DNA of 64,000 nucleotides, taken from Prorocentrum cordatum. Taxonomy: Eukaryota > Sar > Dinophyceae > Prorocentrales > Prorocentraceae. This document shows, piece after piece, positions 10,026 through 20,360 of the stretch. The translations under genes and the position numbers were made by a program. A model generated the notes under the pieces. It saw only the letters and a list, made by a program, of their open reading frames with translations. It was not told the DNA's origin and did no database searches. The DNA is taken from the NCBI GenBank assembly GCA_963575745.1, contig CAUYUJ010017971.1, forward strand, positions 593,873 to 657,872, given 5' to 3'. Every line of letters starts with the position of its first letter. Within the stretch, counting starts at the first letter, position 1.

Positions 10026-11657
10026 CCCGACATTTGGCCAGAGTCGGGGGTCTCAAAATGGGGCCCTGGGGTCCTCACCTGGCCAGCAGGGCCCGAGGGG
10101 GCTCGCGGAGGCGGGGCGGCGGCCGCAGCAGCAGGGGAGGCCACGGAGGAAGGAGGGGGAGGGGGCTGCGCCACAGCCGACGGGGGCGGGCTCAGAGCGC
10201 CCGCGGCCGAGGGCGCTGCCCGCTCCGCCTTCTCTGCGCGGCGGCGCTGGACCGCACGAAGCAAGGCCGCCGACGCGCTCGACGCGTCTGCGGCTGGATC
10301 ACTGGGCCCGACGGGCCCCTCGCCTGCCTCCTTCCTCTTGCGGACCTTCTTGTCGACCTGGTCCTGGGCCTGGGCTCCCTGGCCGGCCGCCGCTGCCGTC
10401 GCCAGCGCTGCTGCCGCCCCCAAGGCCGCCAATCCGCCAGGACCACGGGCAGCCGACTCCTCGGCCTCCAGCAGCTGCTCCAGGGCGGGCGTCGGAGCGA
10501 AGGGGTCCAGGTCCACGAGGTCAAGGGAGGTGAGCGGCCAGGAGTCTCTGAGCCCCGACTCGGTGATGTGCACCTCGAGGGCCGCCGCGCACCTGGCCAC
10601 CTCCTTCGCCCGAGCTAGGCAGCCCTCCAGCATCAGGGCGTCCTGCTCCGCTATGGCGTGGAAGGCCGCTCCTTCCTTTGCCCTGGTGTCGGCGCGCCTG
10701 TTGCCCACGAGCTCGAAGAGGGTGAGCTCCCCGCCCCGCGCCGCGGCCTCGGTGCGGTGGGCGGGCACGTGGCGCATGTTGACGCCCTCCGCTGCATCGC
10801 CCACCCTGGCCCACACGTGGGCGTGAAGGGAGCTGGGGCCGCAGGCCTTGGCCAGGTTGGAAGCAGCCTTCACCGTGTTCAAGCAGTCGCTGAGCAGCGC
10901 GTAGTTCCCGATGATGTCGGCGAGGCCGATGGCGGCGGCGAAGTCCTCTCCAGCCTTGGCCGTCTGCGACGGGAGGTCGCTGGGGGGCACTGCGCCCCAC
11001 GCCTCGGCGATGAGCCTCCCCTCGGGCCCGTAAACGATGACGGCCCAGCCAGCGCTCCTGACGCGCGGGAAGCCCCCGTTCAGGCACGAGCCGTCGGTGA
11101 AGACGAAGGACCCGTCGGGCACCACCAAGATGCCGCCCCCCCACCCGCAGGATCGCCGCGCCCAGCTGTCATCCCAGGCTGGCCTGGCCACAAGGAGGCT
11201 GATGTCGGCGAAGAGCCCCTGACTGAAGAGCTCGTCGAAGGGGGGCCCCATGCGGTGGGCCTGCTCCGCTGCCTGTCCCACCTGGCACGGGCAGTAGTCC
11301 CGCCTCCAGGCCGCCCAGGCTGGGCACACGTGGTGCCTGTGGTGCATCGTCCCAGGGGCGGCGCCGCAGAGCCTGCAAAGCGGGCCGGTCTCTCGCCCAT
11401 GCCTCGCCAGTCGGGCCTGGGGCCAGCTGGCCAGCGACGCCAAGCGTCTCAAGCAGCCTTTGTGGTGAGCCGTCCAGGTTTCCGACTCCTTAGCGCCGAG
11501 GAGCTGGTTGATCGGCGTCCACCACGGCGGCAGCCGCCACTGCCAGAAGGTCTCGGGCCTGCTGACGTACTCCTCGAGCGACGCCGCCTGACGCGCGTCC
11601 TCCTTGACCCTGGCGGCGAGGAAGGCGGGCGAGAACCGCATGACGTCGAACTCGCTG
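10026..11657 (-). pseudogene. LINE A ORF2: zinc knuckle and RNase H
   Basis: The frame beginning near 11657 opens with EFDVMRFSPAFLAARVKEDA and continues to a knuckle, CRLCGAAPGTMHHRHHVC (about 11320-11375). An RNase H domain follows. The catalytic acidic residues are visible in order: FTDGSC (about 11090), AGEDFAAAI, LLSDCLNTV, then RHVPAHR and GNRRADTRAKEG (about 10680-10710). RNase H would remove the RNA strand of the RNA-DNA hybrid. After it come a helical stretch, an Ala/Pro-rich linker and a basic patch (DKKVRKRKE). The frame joins the reverse transcriptase upstream through the C8 run at 11658-11665. Confidence 0.8.
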
Positions 11658-13233
11658 CCCCCCCCTGTCGGTCAGGACGCGTCCGCCAGCTCTGAGGCCC
11701 CAGCCGACCCGCCCTAGCGTGAGCACCAGCGCCGAGACGGGGTCGCGCACCGCGGCCCACGGCCTCTGCAGCATGGCCAGTCGGCTGCTGTCCCTGAGGC
11801 AGGCCTGCACGGCGGCAGGGGGGGCCTGGCCAGACCAGCTCATGGCCACGAATGCCTGGACAGCCAGGCCCGCCGCAATCACCAGCGGATCCTGCCTCCA
11901 GCCCTGGGGCGCGCACTGCAAGCAGATGGTCAGCGCCGCGCCCGTCGGCAGGTTGCAGGCGGCTTTCGCCGCAGATATCCTGAGCGCCCTCATGCGCCCA
12001 GGCGGGACCCCGTTGATGGCCGAGCCCCACAGGGCCTTGGCGGCGGGGCCTGCCCTCTGGATCTTGGCCTGCCTCATCCCCGAGCCGAAGATCCTGGTGA
12101 GGTTGTTGCCCTGCCGCAGCGCCGCCAGCTCCCTGGCCACCTGCGTCCCAACCCTGCGGTGGCCGCCCGCCGTCGCATCGCCTCCAAGGTCGCGGTGGCC
12201 AGCGACGAAGGCTTCGTCGGCGAGGACCCAGTCGGCGTGCTGCTGCAGCTCTCTCTTCAGCCTCACCGAGGAGGCCAGTGCCTTGGTCTTTCCCCAGTTG
12301 ATGGGGAGCCGCTTGTCGCCCAGCATGGTGGCGACGCCCTTCGCGAACCTGGCGATCTGCTCGACGACCAGCCTGCGCGTGCCGATGCCGTGGCCCGAGA
12401 TGTCGTCAATCACGTTGACCACCCTGCCAATCGGCAGCAGCTTCCTCGACTTCAGCAGGAGGTCGTACAGCATGATCCTCGCCATCGTCGTCGCACAGGA
12501 GCATCCAGCAATGACGGTGTCGTCGATGACCAGCTGCTCGCTGAGGGCTAGGTCGGCCCTGGCCCTGCGGGGGGCCGAGTACAGCACGCACAGCGCCTGG
12601 ATCAACCCAGTGTTGAAATCGCAGCCCCGCGCCGCTTCGAGGAGCAGCCCGTGGCTGATCTGCTCGTAGAACTTGTTGATGTCGAAATAGGCCGACGCAG
12701 CCTCGAAGTTCTTCTCGCGCGCCAGGCCGAGCAGGAGGTTGTGGATGTAGGCCGCCCTGTCGCAGCAGGTGTCCGAGTCTGCCCCCCCAGCATTCGGGGA
12801 GCTTGTGGCCCCGCTCCCAGCCCGCGCAGTACTTGCGCCTGATGCGGCTCCAGATGCGCAGCCACATGCAGAGGAGCCCGATCGGGCGGCGGCCCCCGTC
12901 GGGCTTCCCCAAGAAGACGATGATCGTGGTGAAAAGCTCCGACGGCTGGGGGCGCCGTTCCCAGGCTGTCAAGATCTCAGCCAGCCTGGCCGCGTACACC
13001 CTGCCTAAGCTGAGGATGAGCCTGGGGTGGAAGGCGTCCCATCCCAGCGCCGTCTTCCTGGGAAAGGTCTTAGCCGCTGCCAGCGCATCCTCCGCCGTGA
13101 TGGCGTCCAGACTCAAGGGCTCGTCCCAGTTCTCGGGGCGGACGCTGGCGGAGCCCTCCTTGTGCCAGAGCGCCTTCCACTCCTGAAGGATCTTGCCCAG
13201 GGCCTGCTGCCCGACCAGCGGGGCTGGGGGGGG
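11658..13233 (-). pseudogene. LINE A ORF2: reverse transcriptase
   Basis: The reverse transcriptase is spread over two frames. The first (13233-12788) has FPRKTALGWDAFHPRLI, FTTIIVFLGKPDGGRRPIGL and KLPECWG. After the C7 run at 12782-12788 the second frame has AAYIHNLLLGLA and AYFDINKFYEQI (motif A, first catalytic Asp). It continues with VIAGCSCATTMARIMLYDLL (motif B) and VNVIDDISGHG (motif C, DD pair), then a thumb-like region to about 11660. The catalytic residues are all present. Each join needs one base fewer in a homopolymer (G8 at 13226-13233, C7 at 12782-12788, C8 at 11658-11665). If those runs were shorter, ORF2 would be a single frame of about 1,800 codons. Confidence 0.85.
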
Positions 13234-14880
13234 CCTCGCCCTCGCCAGGGCCGAGGATGGAGCAGGTCTCGAGGTTGGCCTGATTGCTGATCGCGTGGGC
13301 GCCCTTGCCGCTCCCACTGAGGGCCTCGGCCATGAAGTCCTTCCAGCGCTGCCTGGCGAGCTTCACGTCCTCCCTGCGCTTGACCTCAGAGGCGGCGCCG
13401 ATGGCCTGGAGGAAGATGTCGCCCTGCTGCGACCTGTCCGAGATCTCCGCCAGCATCGCCGCCATCTTGGTGCCGCCGAACATCTCGCAGCCCTCTGCCT
13501 CAAACTTGGGGACCAAGCCTAGGGCGGCCGCCTGCAGACGCTTGACGCGCTTGTGGTGCCCAGGCGAGGGGTGGGGCACAGACGCCGCGGCCGCCAGCTG
13601 AGTGGCCAGGCGCCCCAAGGTGATCCAGCAGCGCGTTAGCGGGCTGGTCCTGCGCACCTCCTCCGAGCGCAGGAGGTGAATGAGCTGCTTGGGTACCCTC
13701 TTGAGTCCCTGCGCCCTGCCTCTGTACTTGGCGCCGTCCTTGATGCCGAAGAGGTGTATCAGGCGCTCCTCAGCCTGGTCGAAGAACTCAATGGTCGCCT
13801 TGTTTGGGCTCCCACTCTCGTCCTGGAGCGGCGCCTTCCAGTCCGTCAGCGAGTCCTCCTCCTCTGGCTCTGGCTGGATCCCTTCCTGCTTAGGCGCAGG
13901 CAGCTCGAAAGGCTTGGGGCCCTTCTGCACCCAGACACCTGCCTGGCTGCTCAGCTTCTCGAAAGTGAGCCTGACGGGGGCGTGCGGGTGCGTAGTCGCA
14001 TGTCTGAGCACCGTCACCTTCGGCCCTAGCCCCGCCAGGACGTCCGAGATCACGAAGAAGCCGTATGTGCTACCTCCGCAGGTCGGCTCGTCGGGCGCCA
14101 CTATCACCGCCCCCACCGCGCGAGGCCACCACGAGCTGCTGAGGAGGCTGGGCTCCAAGTTCCAGTCCGCCCCCACTACGAAGGGCTCCCGCAAACCCAG
14201 GAGGAAACCCTGCAGCTCACTCGAGAGGTCCACGTTGGCCTCATTGAGCTTGACCGAGCACTGCAGGCAAAGGCTGACGCACACCACGACCAGGTCCCCG
14301 AAGGCGACGCGCCTCGCCACGATCCTTGAGGCGCGCTGTCCCCAGACCTGGTCGATCGAGGCCACTCCGCGGTGCTCACCGACCAGCACGGCGACCCCCG
14401 AAGAGACGGCTTGGACCGCCGTCCCTGTGCTGCGGCACGCTCCGAAGGCCGCGTCGATGCCGTTCCGCTTGCACCAGGCACGGGCCGAGCCTTCAGCCAA
14501 CGCCGAGGTGAAGCGGGTCTCCTGGATGAGGTACACGTCGTCCCTGACCTTCTCGTCCAGCAGCTGCTCGAGGGCCGTCTGGAACTCGGCCCAAGTGGAG
14601 CCGTTGATGCTGAGGAAGCTGGCGCCCTGCTGCGCCGAAGGCCGCACCAGCTTGGCCAGCTGGAGCAAGGCGGCCGCGGCGGGCACCGCCGCGCCTGCCG
14701 CCTCAGCCCTGGGCTGGGGGCGGCGCTTCACCGTGCAGACGAGGTCCAAGGGGGGACTCACGCCCGAGTCTGTAGCCACGTCATCCTGAAAGAGCAACCC
14801 ACGATTACATATGGGCCCTCGGCTAGACTGCGGACTGCCAGTCCCTTGGCCACGCTGCTCCTCCTGGCTCCCGTTGGGCC
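13230..14880 (-). CDS. LINE A ORF2: AP-type endonuclease, linker
   Basis: The 5' part of ORF2 is open without interruption. The endonuclease/exonuclease/phosphatase motifs are visible: DDVYLIQETRF (about 14540-14510, metal-binding Glu), VVGADWNLEP (about 14180-14150, the GDFN position), YGFFVISD (about 14065-14040) and HPHAPVRLTF (about 14000-13970, the SDH position). This enzyme nicks target DNA to prime reverse transcription. A linker of about 200 residues leads to the reverse transcriptase. The frame is already open inside ORF1, and no clear ATG lies near the ORF1 stop. Translation may depend on reinitiation or frameshifting; I cannot tell which. Confidence 0.8.
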
Positions 14881-14885
14881 TGGGG

Positions 14886-15956
14886 TCAAAGGTGCCGAGG
14901 CCGCTTGCCTGCAGCCCAGAGCGCGTCCAAGGCGCCGCGCAGCTTGCGCTTGGCCTCATCTCGCTGCTCGGGGGTCGCTTCTCGGAGGGCTGCTGAGGCT
15001 GCGGCGTACTCCTCGTGCTTCGCCTCCCAGCCTTCTCCTCCCAGCAGCTCCATGTCGATGTCGTCTGATTCTGGCACTGGTTTGTGCTCGCCGCCTGCGT
15101 CTGCCTCCCCAGCAGCAGGACCAGGAGGAGCAGCAGCGGCCCTGGCAGCGGCAGCTGCCTTCTTGCTGTCGCTGGCTGCGGTCTGCAAGCGGGCCAGGAC
15201 CGCGAGGGCGTCCTTGGCCTCCTGGCTGGCGGCGACGTCTTCGTCCAGTCCAGCTGCGACTGCCAGAATCGGGCCGGGGAACTCGCTGGCCTGCAGCTTG
15301 ACCAACTTGGCCTCCCCCTCGGAGAGCTTCTGGTTCTCGTCGCCGAGCAAAGCCCTGAGCTCCTGGAGCTCCTTGTCGAGTGCGGCCTGCTGCTCCAAGA
15401 TGGCGGCCTCGCGGGACTCGAGCTTCTTGATCTTGTCGCGCATGGCCTTGACCCGCCAGCGCTGCGTCTGAGCAGTAGGCTGTTTGCTCTCGAGCGCCTT
15501 CGACTCCGCAGCCTTCTCTGCCTCCTCCCCCGCGCTGGTGTCAAGCCCCTCCTTCGCCAAGAAGGTGCGCACGTCCTTGAAGGAGATGCCAGCACTCGCC
15601 TCGGCAGCCTTCCTGGGCGGGGGCTTGCGCCCCTTCCAGGGCTCCGTCGGGGGCGGGGCCTCGCCCTTGAGCTCTGCCACCTGCTTCTGCAACTGCTGCA
15701 GCTGCTCCAGAAGCTGTCCCTGTCCTAGCGGGCCCTGCGCCCAGGCCCCGCGCGGGCGAGACGTGCTGGGTGCTGGCCCGTTGGCTGCTGCTGCCGAGCG
15801 CTTGGCTGCCTGCACCACGTGGGTGGGAGCCGCCTTCCAGCACTGGCGGCAGCGCGTCCTGGACGCCCAGTTGCCATCACAGCCGCAGGAGCAAGACCAG
15901 AGAGGTGTCTTCCGCGCGCCTGGGATGATGCCAGGGTCCGATTGTGACGGCGCCAT
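14886..15956 (-). CDS. LINE A ORF1: RanBP2-like finger, coiled coil
   Basis: An intact 356-codon frame from ATG 15956 to the stop at 14886. Residues 20-39 (WSCSCGCDGNWASRTRCRQC) resemble a RanBP2-type zinc finger: Trp, a Cys pair, Asn, a Cys pair. Residues of about 80-100 are Gln/Leu-rich. A long charged helix (roughly 165-225, KLESREAAILEQQAALDKEL) is likely to form a coiled coil. An Ala-rich acidic tail ends in basic residues (GKRPRHL). LINE ORF1 proteins bind element RNA and multimerise, and this layout fits that job. LINE B ORF1 shares the finger and the GPxGQ motif after it. Confidence 0.8.
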   Translation of the reverse strand: MAPSQSDPGIIPGARKTPLWSCSCGCDGNWASRTRCRQCWKAAPTHVVQAAKRSAAAANGPAPSTSRPRGAWAQGPLGQGQLLEQLQQLQKQVAELKGEAPPPTEPWKGRKPPPRKAAEASAGISFKDVRTFLAKEGLDTSAGEEAEKAAESKALESKQPTAQTQRWRVKAMRDKIKKLESREAAILEQQAALDKELQELRALLGDENQKLSEGEAKLVKLQASEFPGPILAVAAGLDEDVAASQEAKDALAVLARLQTAASDSKKAAAAARAAAAPPGPAAGEADAGGEHKPVPESDDIDMELLGGEGWEAKHEEYAAASAALREATPEQRDEAKRKLRGALDALWAAGKRPRHL

Positions 15957-16070
15957 GGCCCGCGGGCTGCCGCGGGTGGGGCCGTCGTCGTGAAAGTTGG
16001 CTCGTGCCCACTACGCCGCTTCGAAGTAAGTGGGCACAAACGCGAGCTGTCTCCAGCTCAAGAAATCCAG

Positions 16071-16087
16071 CTCGCGCCGAAACGGCT
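16071..16087 (-). promoter_or_regulatory. Spliced-leader-like 5' end of LINE A
   Basis: The minus strand starts, directly after the target duplication, with AGCCGTTTCGGCGCGAG. The dinoflagellate leader has AGCCATTTTGGCTCAAG: 13 of 17 bases agree. LINE B starts the same way. Confidence 0.55.
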
Positions 16088-16102
16088 TACGGTGAGGTCG
16101 TT
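16088..16102. repeat. LINE A target site duplication, 5' copy
   Basis: Exact copy of 9261-9275. It abuts the first base of LINE A. Confidence 0.85.
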
Positions 16103-16436
16103 GGATAAAGAACCATTGGATAAGGAATCCAGCATCTGAAAGCCAGTAGAACGCCAAAATTGTGGATTGGCCATGAACATCACCGCCGCCCTCTTCAGAT
16201 AAGGAACCCTCCAGGGTCCGGAGCCTCCTAGGCGCATTCCTTAACGAACGCCCCCACCACACCTCGGTCCGGCCGTACCCGAGTCTGCCCCACCCAGGAC
16301 TCACAAAGATGTGCGATTCCCCCCCCCCCTCTCGCGGGAAGGAGCCATCTGGAACACAAGCCTCCACCACGGGCCAGGACGCGCGCGAGCTCCGAGCGCG
16401 CGCGCCAGGGAGCGGGAGGGGGAGAGAAAACGGATG

Positions 16437-16509
16437 AGACATCGCCTCGCGAGCAGTCGAGAGGACGACTGATCTCACGGCCGTAAGGCCTCGGGACAGA
16501 GCTACCGTA
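16437..16509. repeat. 73-bp direct repeat, left copy
   Basis: Begins AGACATCG and ends GCTACCGTA at the left end of M3b. The right copy at 16688-16760 differs at only a few bases. Confidence 0.85.
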
Positions 16510-16687
16510 CAGTGGAGGCCAGTCCACAAGAAACCCTCCACAAGAAACCCGACCCTGAGACCCCAGGACGTCCACGGATTTTCGGTGTGGGGACGACACC
16601 CTTTCCATCGCAGAACCATCGAAACCCAAGAAACCCAGGGCACCCTGGAGGCAAGCAGGGAGTGTCTTGGCATGGGTCTCCACTGTC
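16508..16687. mobile_element. M3b, Tc1/mariner-like element
   Basis: The ends are TACAGTGGAGGCC and GGGTCTCCACTGTC. It shares the internal blocks of M3a and M3c. At 180 bp it is non-coding. A 73-bp direct repeat abuts each end. Confidence 0.75.
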
Positions 16688-16760
16688 AGACATCGTCTCA
16701 AGAGCAGTCGAGAGGACGACTGACCTCACGGCCGCAAGGCCTCGGGACAGAGCTGCCGTA
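16688..16760. repeat. 73-bp direct repeat, right copy
   Basis: Starts exactly where M3b ends. Same sequence as 16437-16509 apart from a few substitutions. Confidence 0.85.
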
Positions 16761-16865
16761 AACTGCTCGTGCCTCGGGGCGATGCGCAATCGCCGAAGCG
16801 GACGAGCAGGGCGGGTCTCTGGCACCCGCTGCCCGCATCGCACGGATACACGTCATGCGATACCG

Positions 16866-16985
16866 AAAGATGGGAGGAGCAATGGGAGTCAGAGGGGGAG
16901 GAGGTGGGGACAAGCTAGGTGCGCTCGCGTCATATCTGACGTCCTACCCCTCCCTCCCATCCCTTACAATGGCGCTGATTTTCTC
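16866..16985. repeat. Dispersed repeat with GCGCTCGCG core
   Basis: Purine-rich sequence, then GGTGCGCTCGCGTCA, then pyrimidine-rich sequence. Similar blocks occur near 26640-26720, 28590-28690 and 29060-29120. Confidence 0.5.
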
Positions 16986-17047
16986 TATCCGCGGACGCGT
17001 GTCGTAGCGGACCTGTGGCTCCGCGCGCGCGTGCGTAGTGGGTGGTG

Positions 17048-17112
17048 GTGCGTGCGTGCGTGCGTGCGTGCGTGTGTGCGTGGTTGTGTGGTGGTGGTGG
17101 TGGTGGTGGTGG

Positions 17113-17143
<31 letters not shown>

Positions 17144-17212
17144 GGTGGTGGTGCTGGTGGTGCTGGTGGTGGTGTGGTGGTGGTGGTGGTGGTGGTGGTG
17201 GTGGTGGTGGTG
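17048..17212. repeat. (TGCG)n and (GGT)n microsatellites
   Basis: TGCG units to about 17082, then about 40 GGT units with scattered GCT variants. The poly-Gly, poly-Val and poly-His frames here are artefacts of the repeat. Confidence 0.95.
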
Positions 17213-18084
17213 CGGCGCGGTGGTGGCGGGCGGATGGGCGCGCGAGAAAGAGGCCCGCGCTGGGGCGAGAACGCCATCCTGAACGACGGAGGCCAAACAC
17301 CGATCCGAAAATGGGGCCCACGCTGCAGCGGGAGCACGATTCGGAACGATTCGGGAGCAGAAATGAGGCCGGCGCCTCAGCGAGAGCAGCATTTTGAAAA
17401 AAAACGCAACCGAAAACCCAACTCATGGGAATCCTGTGTGTAAAAAAACAGTACGCGGGGGGGGGGGGTCGGCCACTCCCAGCACGCCATCAGGGGAAGA
17501 GGGAGAGTAGTATTCAGATTGAGTAATTGTGAAGGAGGCGAAAAAGGAGCGGAGGAGGAGGATGGGGGCGGAGGAGGGGACGGAGAGGGGGAAACAGAAA
17601 AGGACAAGGAGAAAGAGGAGTTACGGAGTTACGTGTGTTGCGACAGTGTCGGTAGCGAACGGAGCAGCTGAAACCCTGCTGCTGCCTGCCGTGGCCTCTC
17701 CAGACTGGTTCGGCCTTGCGCCGAACCGTCGGCCTGATGCCACGATGGGAGCGAAGGAGAAGAGGAAGGGGAGAGGGAGGTGGAGGAAGAGGAGGAAAAC
17801 CGGACGAGGATGAAGAGCGGACGAACAGAGGAGTGAAAGGAGGAGGAGGAAGAGGAGGAGGAGAAGGACGAGGAGGAGGAGGAGGAGGGGGAGGAGAAGA
17901 TGGAGGAGGAGGCATCTTCACATAGGCCTCCAGGGGCGAGCGCCGAGCACATCGCAACACAGGAGGATACAGGATACAAGTGGGTGGGGAGCGAGGGGAT
18001 CGACTTGAGGTGAGGTGTTGAGGGCGTTGGGAAACCTTGCCGTCGTGAACAACTCGATGCCAAGAGGAGCAAGAAACTGGTAGA
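17213..18084. repeat. G run and purine-rich (GGA)n; no gene
   Basis: A G run at 17457-17468 is followed by G/A-rich DNA. Impure GGA arrays lie at 17525-17620 and 17745-17912. No credible coding sequence. Confidence 0.7.
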
Positions 18085-18250
18085 AGCACACATTTTCAGA
18101 GGTGCGCGCGGATGTATTGGATCTGCGCTGGACCCCCATCCCTCTGACGCGCGGAGCGCGCCAGGAGCCGCGCCGGAGTTGCAGGGGGGCCCAGAGCAGA
18201 TCCAAGAAATCCGCGCGGCGCTCCGAACATTTATGTTTGTGCAATTTTGT
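18085..18250. mobile_element. M2a, foldback element (degenerate)
   Basis: The sequence resembles M2b: GCGCGGAT then GATCTGCGCTGGACCCCC, GACGCGCGGAGCGCGCCAG, and a right arm CGGCGCTCCGAACATTTATG ending in TTTGTGCAATTTT. The arms are imperfect. Confidence 0.5.
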
Positions 18251-19339
18251 ATTCTTCGAATGCCCTTGCCGGTTCTCCACTGTCCCGCCTGTCACTGCCA
18301 GTCCAATTCTTGCCGGGCACGCGCTGCTCACATGATGTGTTGTGCTCGTGCGCGTGCCTCACTGTTTCATCACGAGAGCTCAGGCGCGTCGATCGCGTCG
18401 ACTAGCGTCGGTGCAACGTGGCACCTGTGGTCTAAACAGACAAAGAAACGCGCTTAAGGGGGAACAGAACAGGTTGCGGTGCAGTCGAAAGGCGCCCGAG
18501 TCGACGGGCACCCCCCGACGGGGCAAGGGGTGCAGCGAAGCAGGCCCAGGCCTGCGCGAGGTAGCAGAGCTGCACGACTTGCTGCAACAGCAGCAGGGGC
18601 CGCGGCGCGAACGGCGGCACGCGGGGGAGGGGCCGCGCACGGTGGCGCACGCGGGCAACGCGACGGGACACCGCGGGGGGGGGGCCGAGAGAAACAAACA
18701 ACTGGTCGGAGCCCGCAGGCCCCGGGGCCGAGTTCCGGGCAGCCCGCACGAGGGGCGGGGCGTCCTCCTCAAGGCGGAAGACTCTGGCCACCATGCACCG
18801 CCGAGCGCAAGGCTCTGCCGCCTCCTCCGCAGGAGGCCCCCGCCCTCTTTTCCCGACAGCTCGGGGTGGCTGCCAATGGGGGGGGCATGGGACCAGGATC
18901 GCACGGTAGGGCAAACAACACAACCCTGGACCTGGGGCGCAGACGCAGACCACGCAAGGCCCTGGAAACTTGTGCCTCCTCGCTGCTCCGAGTCCAGCTG
19001 TCAGTGGAGCGGCCCCTGCATGAATTAGAGAGCTCAAGCTTCCTCCTTTGATGAACGACGAAAGCACCACGCTCAACGCAAATGATCAATCCTGCCGTGG
19101 CGTTCAACCTCGTGGCCAAGCTCGCGATACACCCCCACCTCCCACTCAACCGCCCCCACCCGCACCAGACAAAGCAAGAGGCAACTCATGAGGCTGCATA
19201 CCAACATCCAGCATGACTCTCTTGGCAGCTGGCACACGACCTTGGAAGGCTTGTACTGCTGAGGAGTAAAATCAAAGAACCTGAACGCAGCTCCCAACGA
19301 CTGAAGCGTGAAGTTGCAGTCCGACGCGCGCAGCGCTCT
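18251..19339. other. No assignable gene
   Basis: GC-rich DNA. A minus-strand stretch near 19100-19290 reads somewhat like protein (FRFFDFTPQQYKPSKVVC, then a hydrophobic segment) and may be the tail of the RNase H-like fragment upstream of it. I cannot assign it. Confidence 0.3.
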
Positions 19340-19539
19340 CAGCGAAAAGGCCGTGCGAGCCAAGCGGTTGCACTGCCCGCGCCTCTGCTCCCCCGCACGC
19401 GTGCGATCCAAAGCTCGCGCCGCGCGACGGCCAACACAGGAAGGGGCCTCAACCTTGGAGGCACTCGAGGCCGACCGGCCGCCGCACCCCACACACGCAC
19501 ACACATACAAACATACACGCACAAACACACGCGCAGCGC

Positions 19540-19947
19540 AGCGATCTTCACCATCCAAGAGTAGACCTTCGCGGTGGCCGTATCATCTTGCAAACAAGCC
19601 TGATACATCTTGACCAGCGCGCGAGGAACAGCGCACGACTGGGCACCGCGTTTGGCAAACACGTCAGCCCAGCCGTTGCCAACGTAATGCCGAACCATTT
19701 GGGTCGCACAAGGCAACCCCGACCTCGCGGTGAGCGGGGTGCCACTCAGAACTGGGGCACACGCAGTCACGGTACAAAAAATTGTCTTGGGCCAGTTCCC
19801 GCATGCTTGGACCCCCCCCATTTCGTCGTACAAGTCCCAAACATTGCCTGCCTTGTCCAACGACAGATGGTCGGTGACCACGAATGGCAACTTAAAGTGC
19901 TTTGAGCAAAGCACCGTACCCGGCCCCGGCCCAGGTCCCCGCCCCAA
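19540..19947 (-). pseudogene. RNase H-like fragment
   Basis: The minus-strand frame contains FKLPFVVTDHLSLDKAGNVW, which may hold the third acidic motif of RNase H (TD in place of SD). Further on it has RHYVGNGWADVFAKRGAQS, a good match to the last motif (GN-x2-AD-x2-AK-x-GA). The first motif (DGS) is not visible, so this is a piece of a retroelement ORF2. It may be the tail of LINE E, which lies upstream on the same strand. A short second copy of its 5' part lies at 20361-20506. Confidence 0.4.
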
Positions 19948-20360
19948 CGCCCTCCAAGTCTAACCACACCTCCGCGGCCTCCCGGGTGCCCTAGATGCCG
20001 AACCTAGCCTCGAAACGACGAACGAAGCCTGGAAGTCGCCCCAGGAGGGCTCCAAGACGCCCCGAATGGTCCTCATAGGCAACTGGCGTCGTCGCCAACA
20101 TCGTCAGCATCCTCGCCATTATCTCCCTCCTTCTCCTCCTCATGATCGCCACGCTCTACTGGCCCCTGCCCTTCCTTCGTGCCCCCCCCCCGCGACCCTG
20201 CTCGCCTCGCTCTCCTCCTATCCATTCCCCCCCTGTGCTCCTACTCCTCCTCATCTGCCTCTTCCTCCTGTCCCCCTCTTCATCTTCCCCCCATGCTCCG
20301 CGTGTTCCCCCCCAGCGTCAGGGTCGGCGGCGCTGGCCGCAAGGCCTTCGCAATAGCCTC

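Larger units (their letters stand above)
9276..16087 (-). mobile_element. LINE A, full-length non-LTR retrotransposon
   Basis: A 6.8-kb LINE read on the minus strand, bounded by an exact 15-bp target site duplication and ending in a short A tail (T run from 9274 on the plus strand). Order in the reading sense: leader-like 5' end (16087-16071), about 130 bp of 5' UTR, ORF1 (15956-14886), ORF2 (about 14880-9403), and about 125 bp of 3' UTR. ORF2 carries an AP-type endonuclease, reverse transcriptase, zinc knuckle, RNase H and a C-terminal Cys/His module. The four frame breaks in ORF2 all fall in 7-8 nt homopolymers and all are equivalent to one extra base. The copy is therefore young, or the breaks are sequence errors. 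Related to LINE B at 32.99-39.16 kb. Confidence 0.85.

Noticed and set aside
14372-15301. Plus-strand frames across LINE A ORF1 and endonuclease.
   Set aside because: They are antisense shadows. The minus strand carries the zinc finger and endonuclease motifs.
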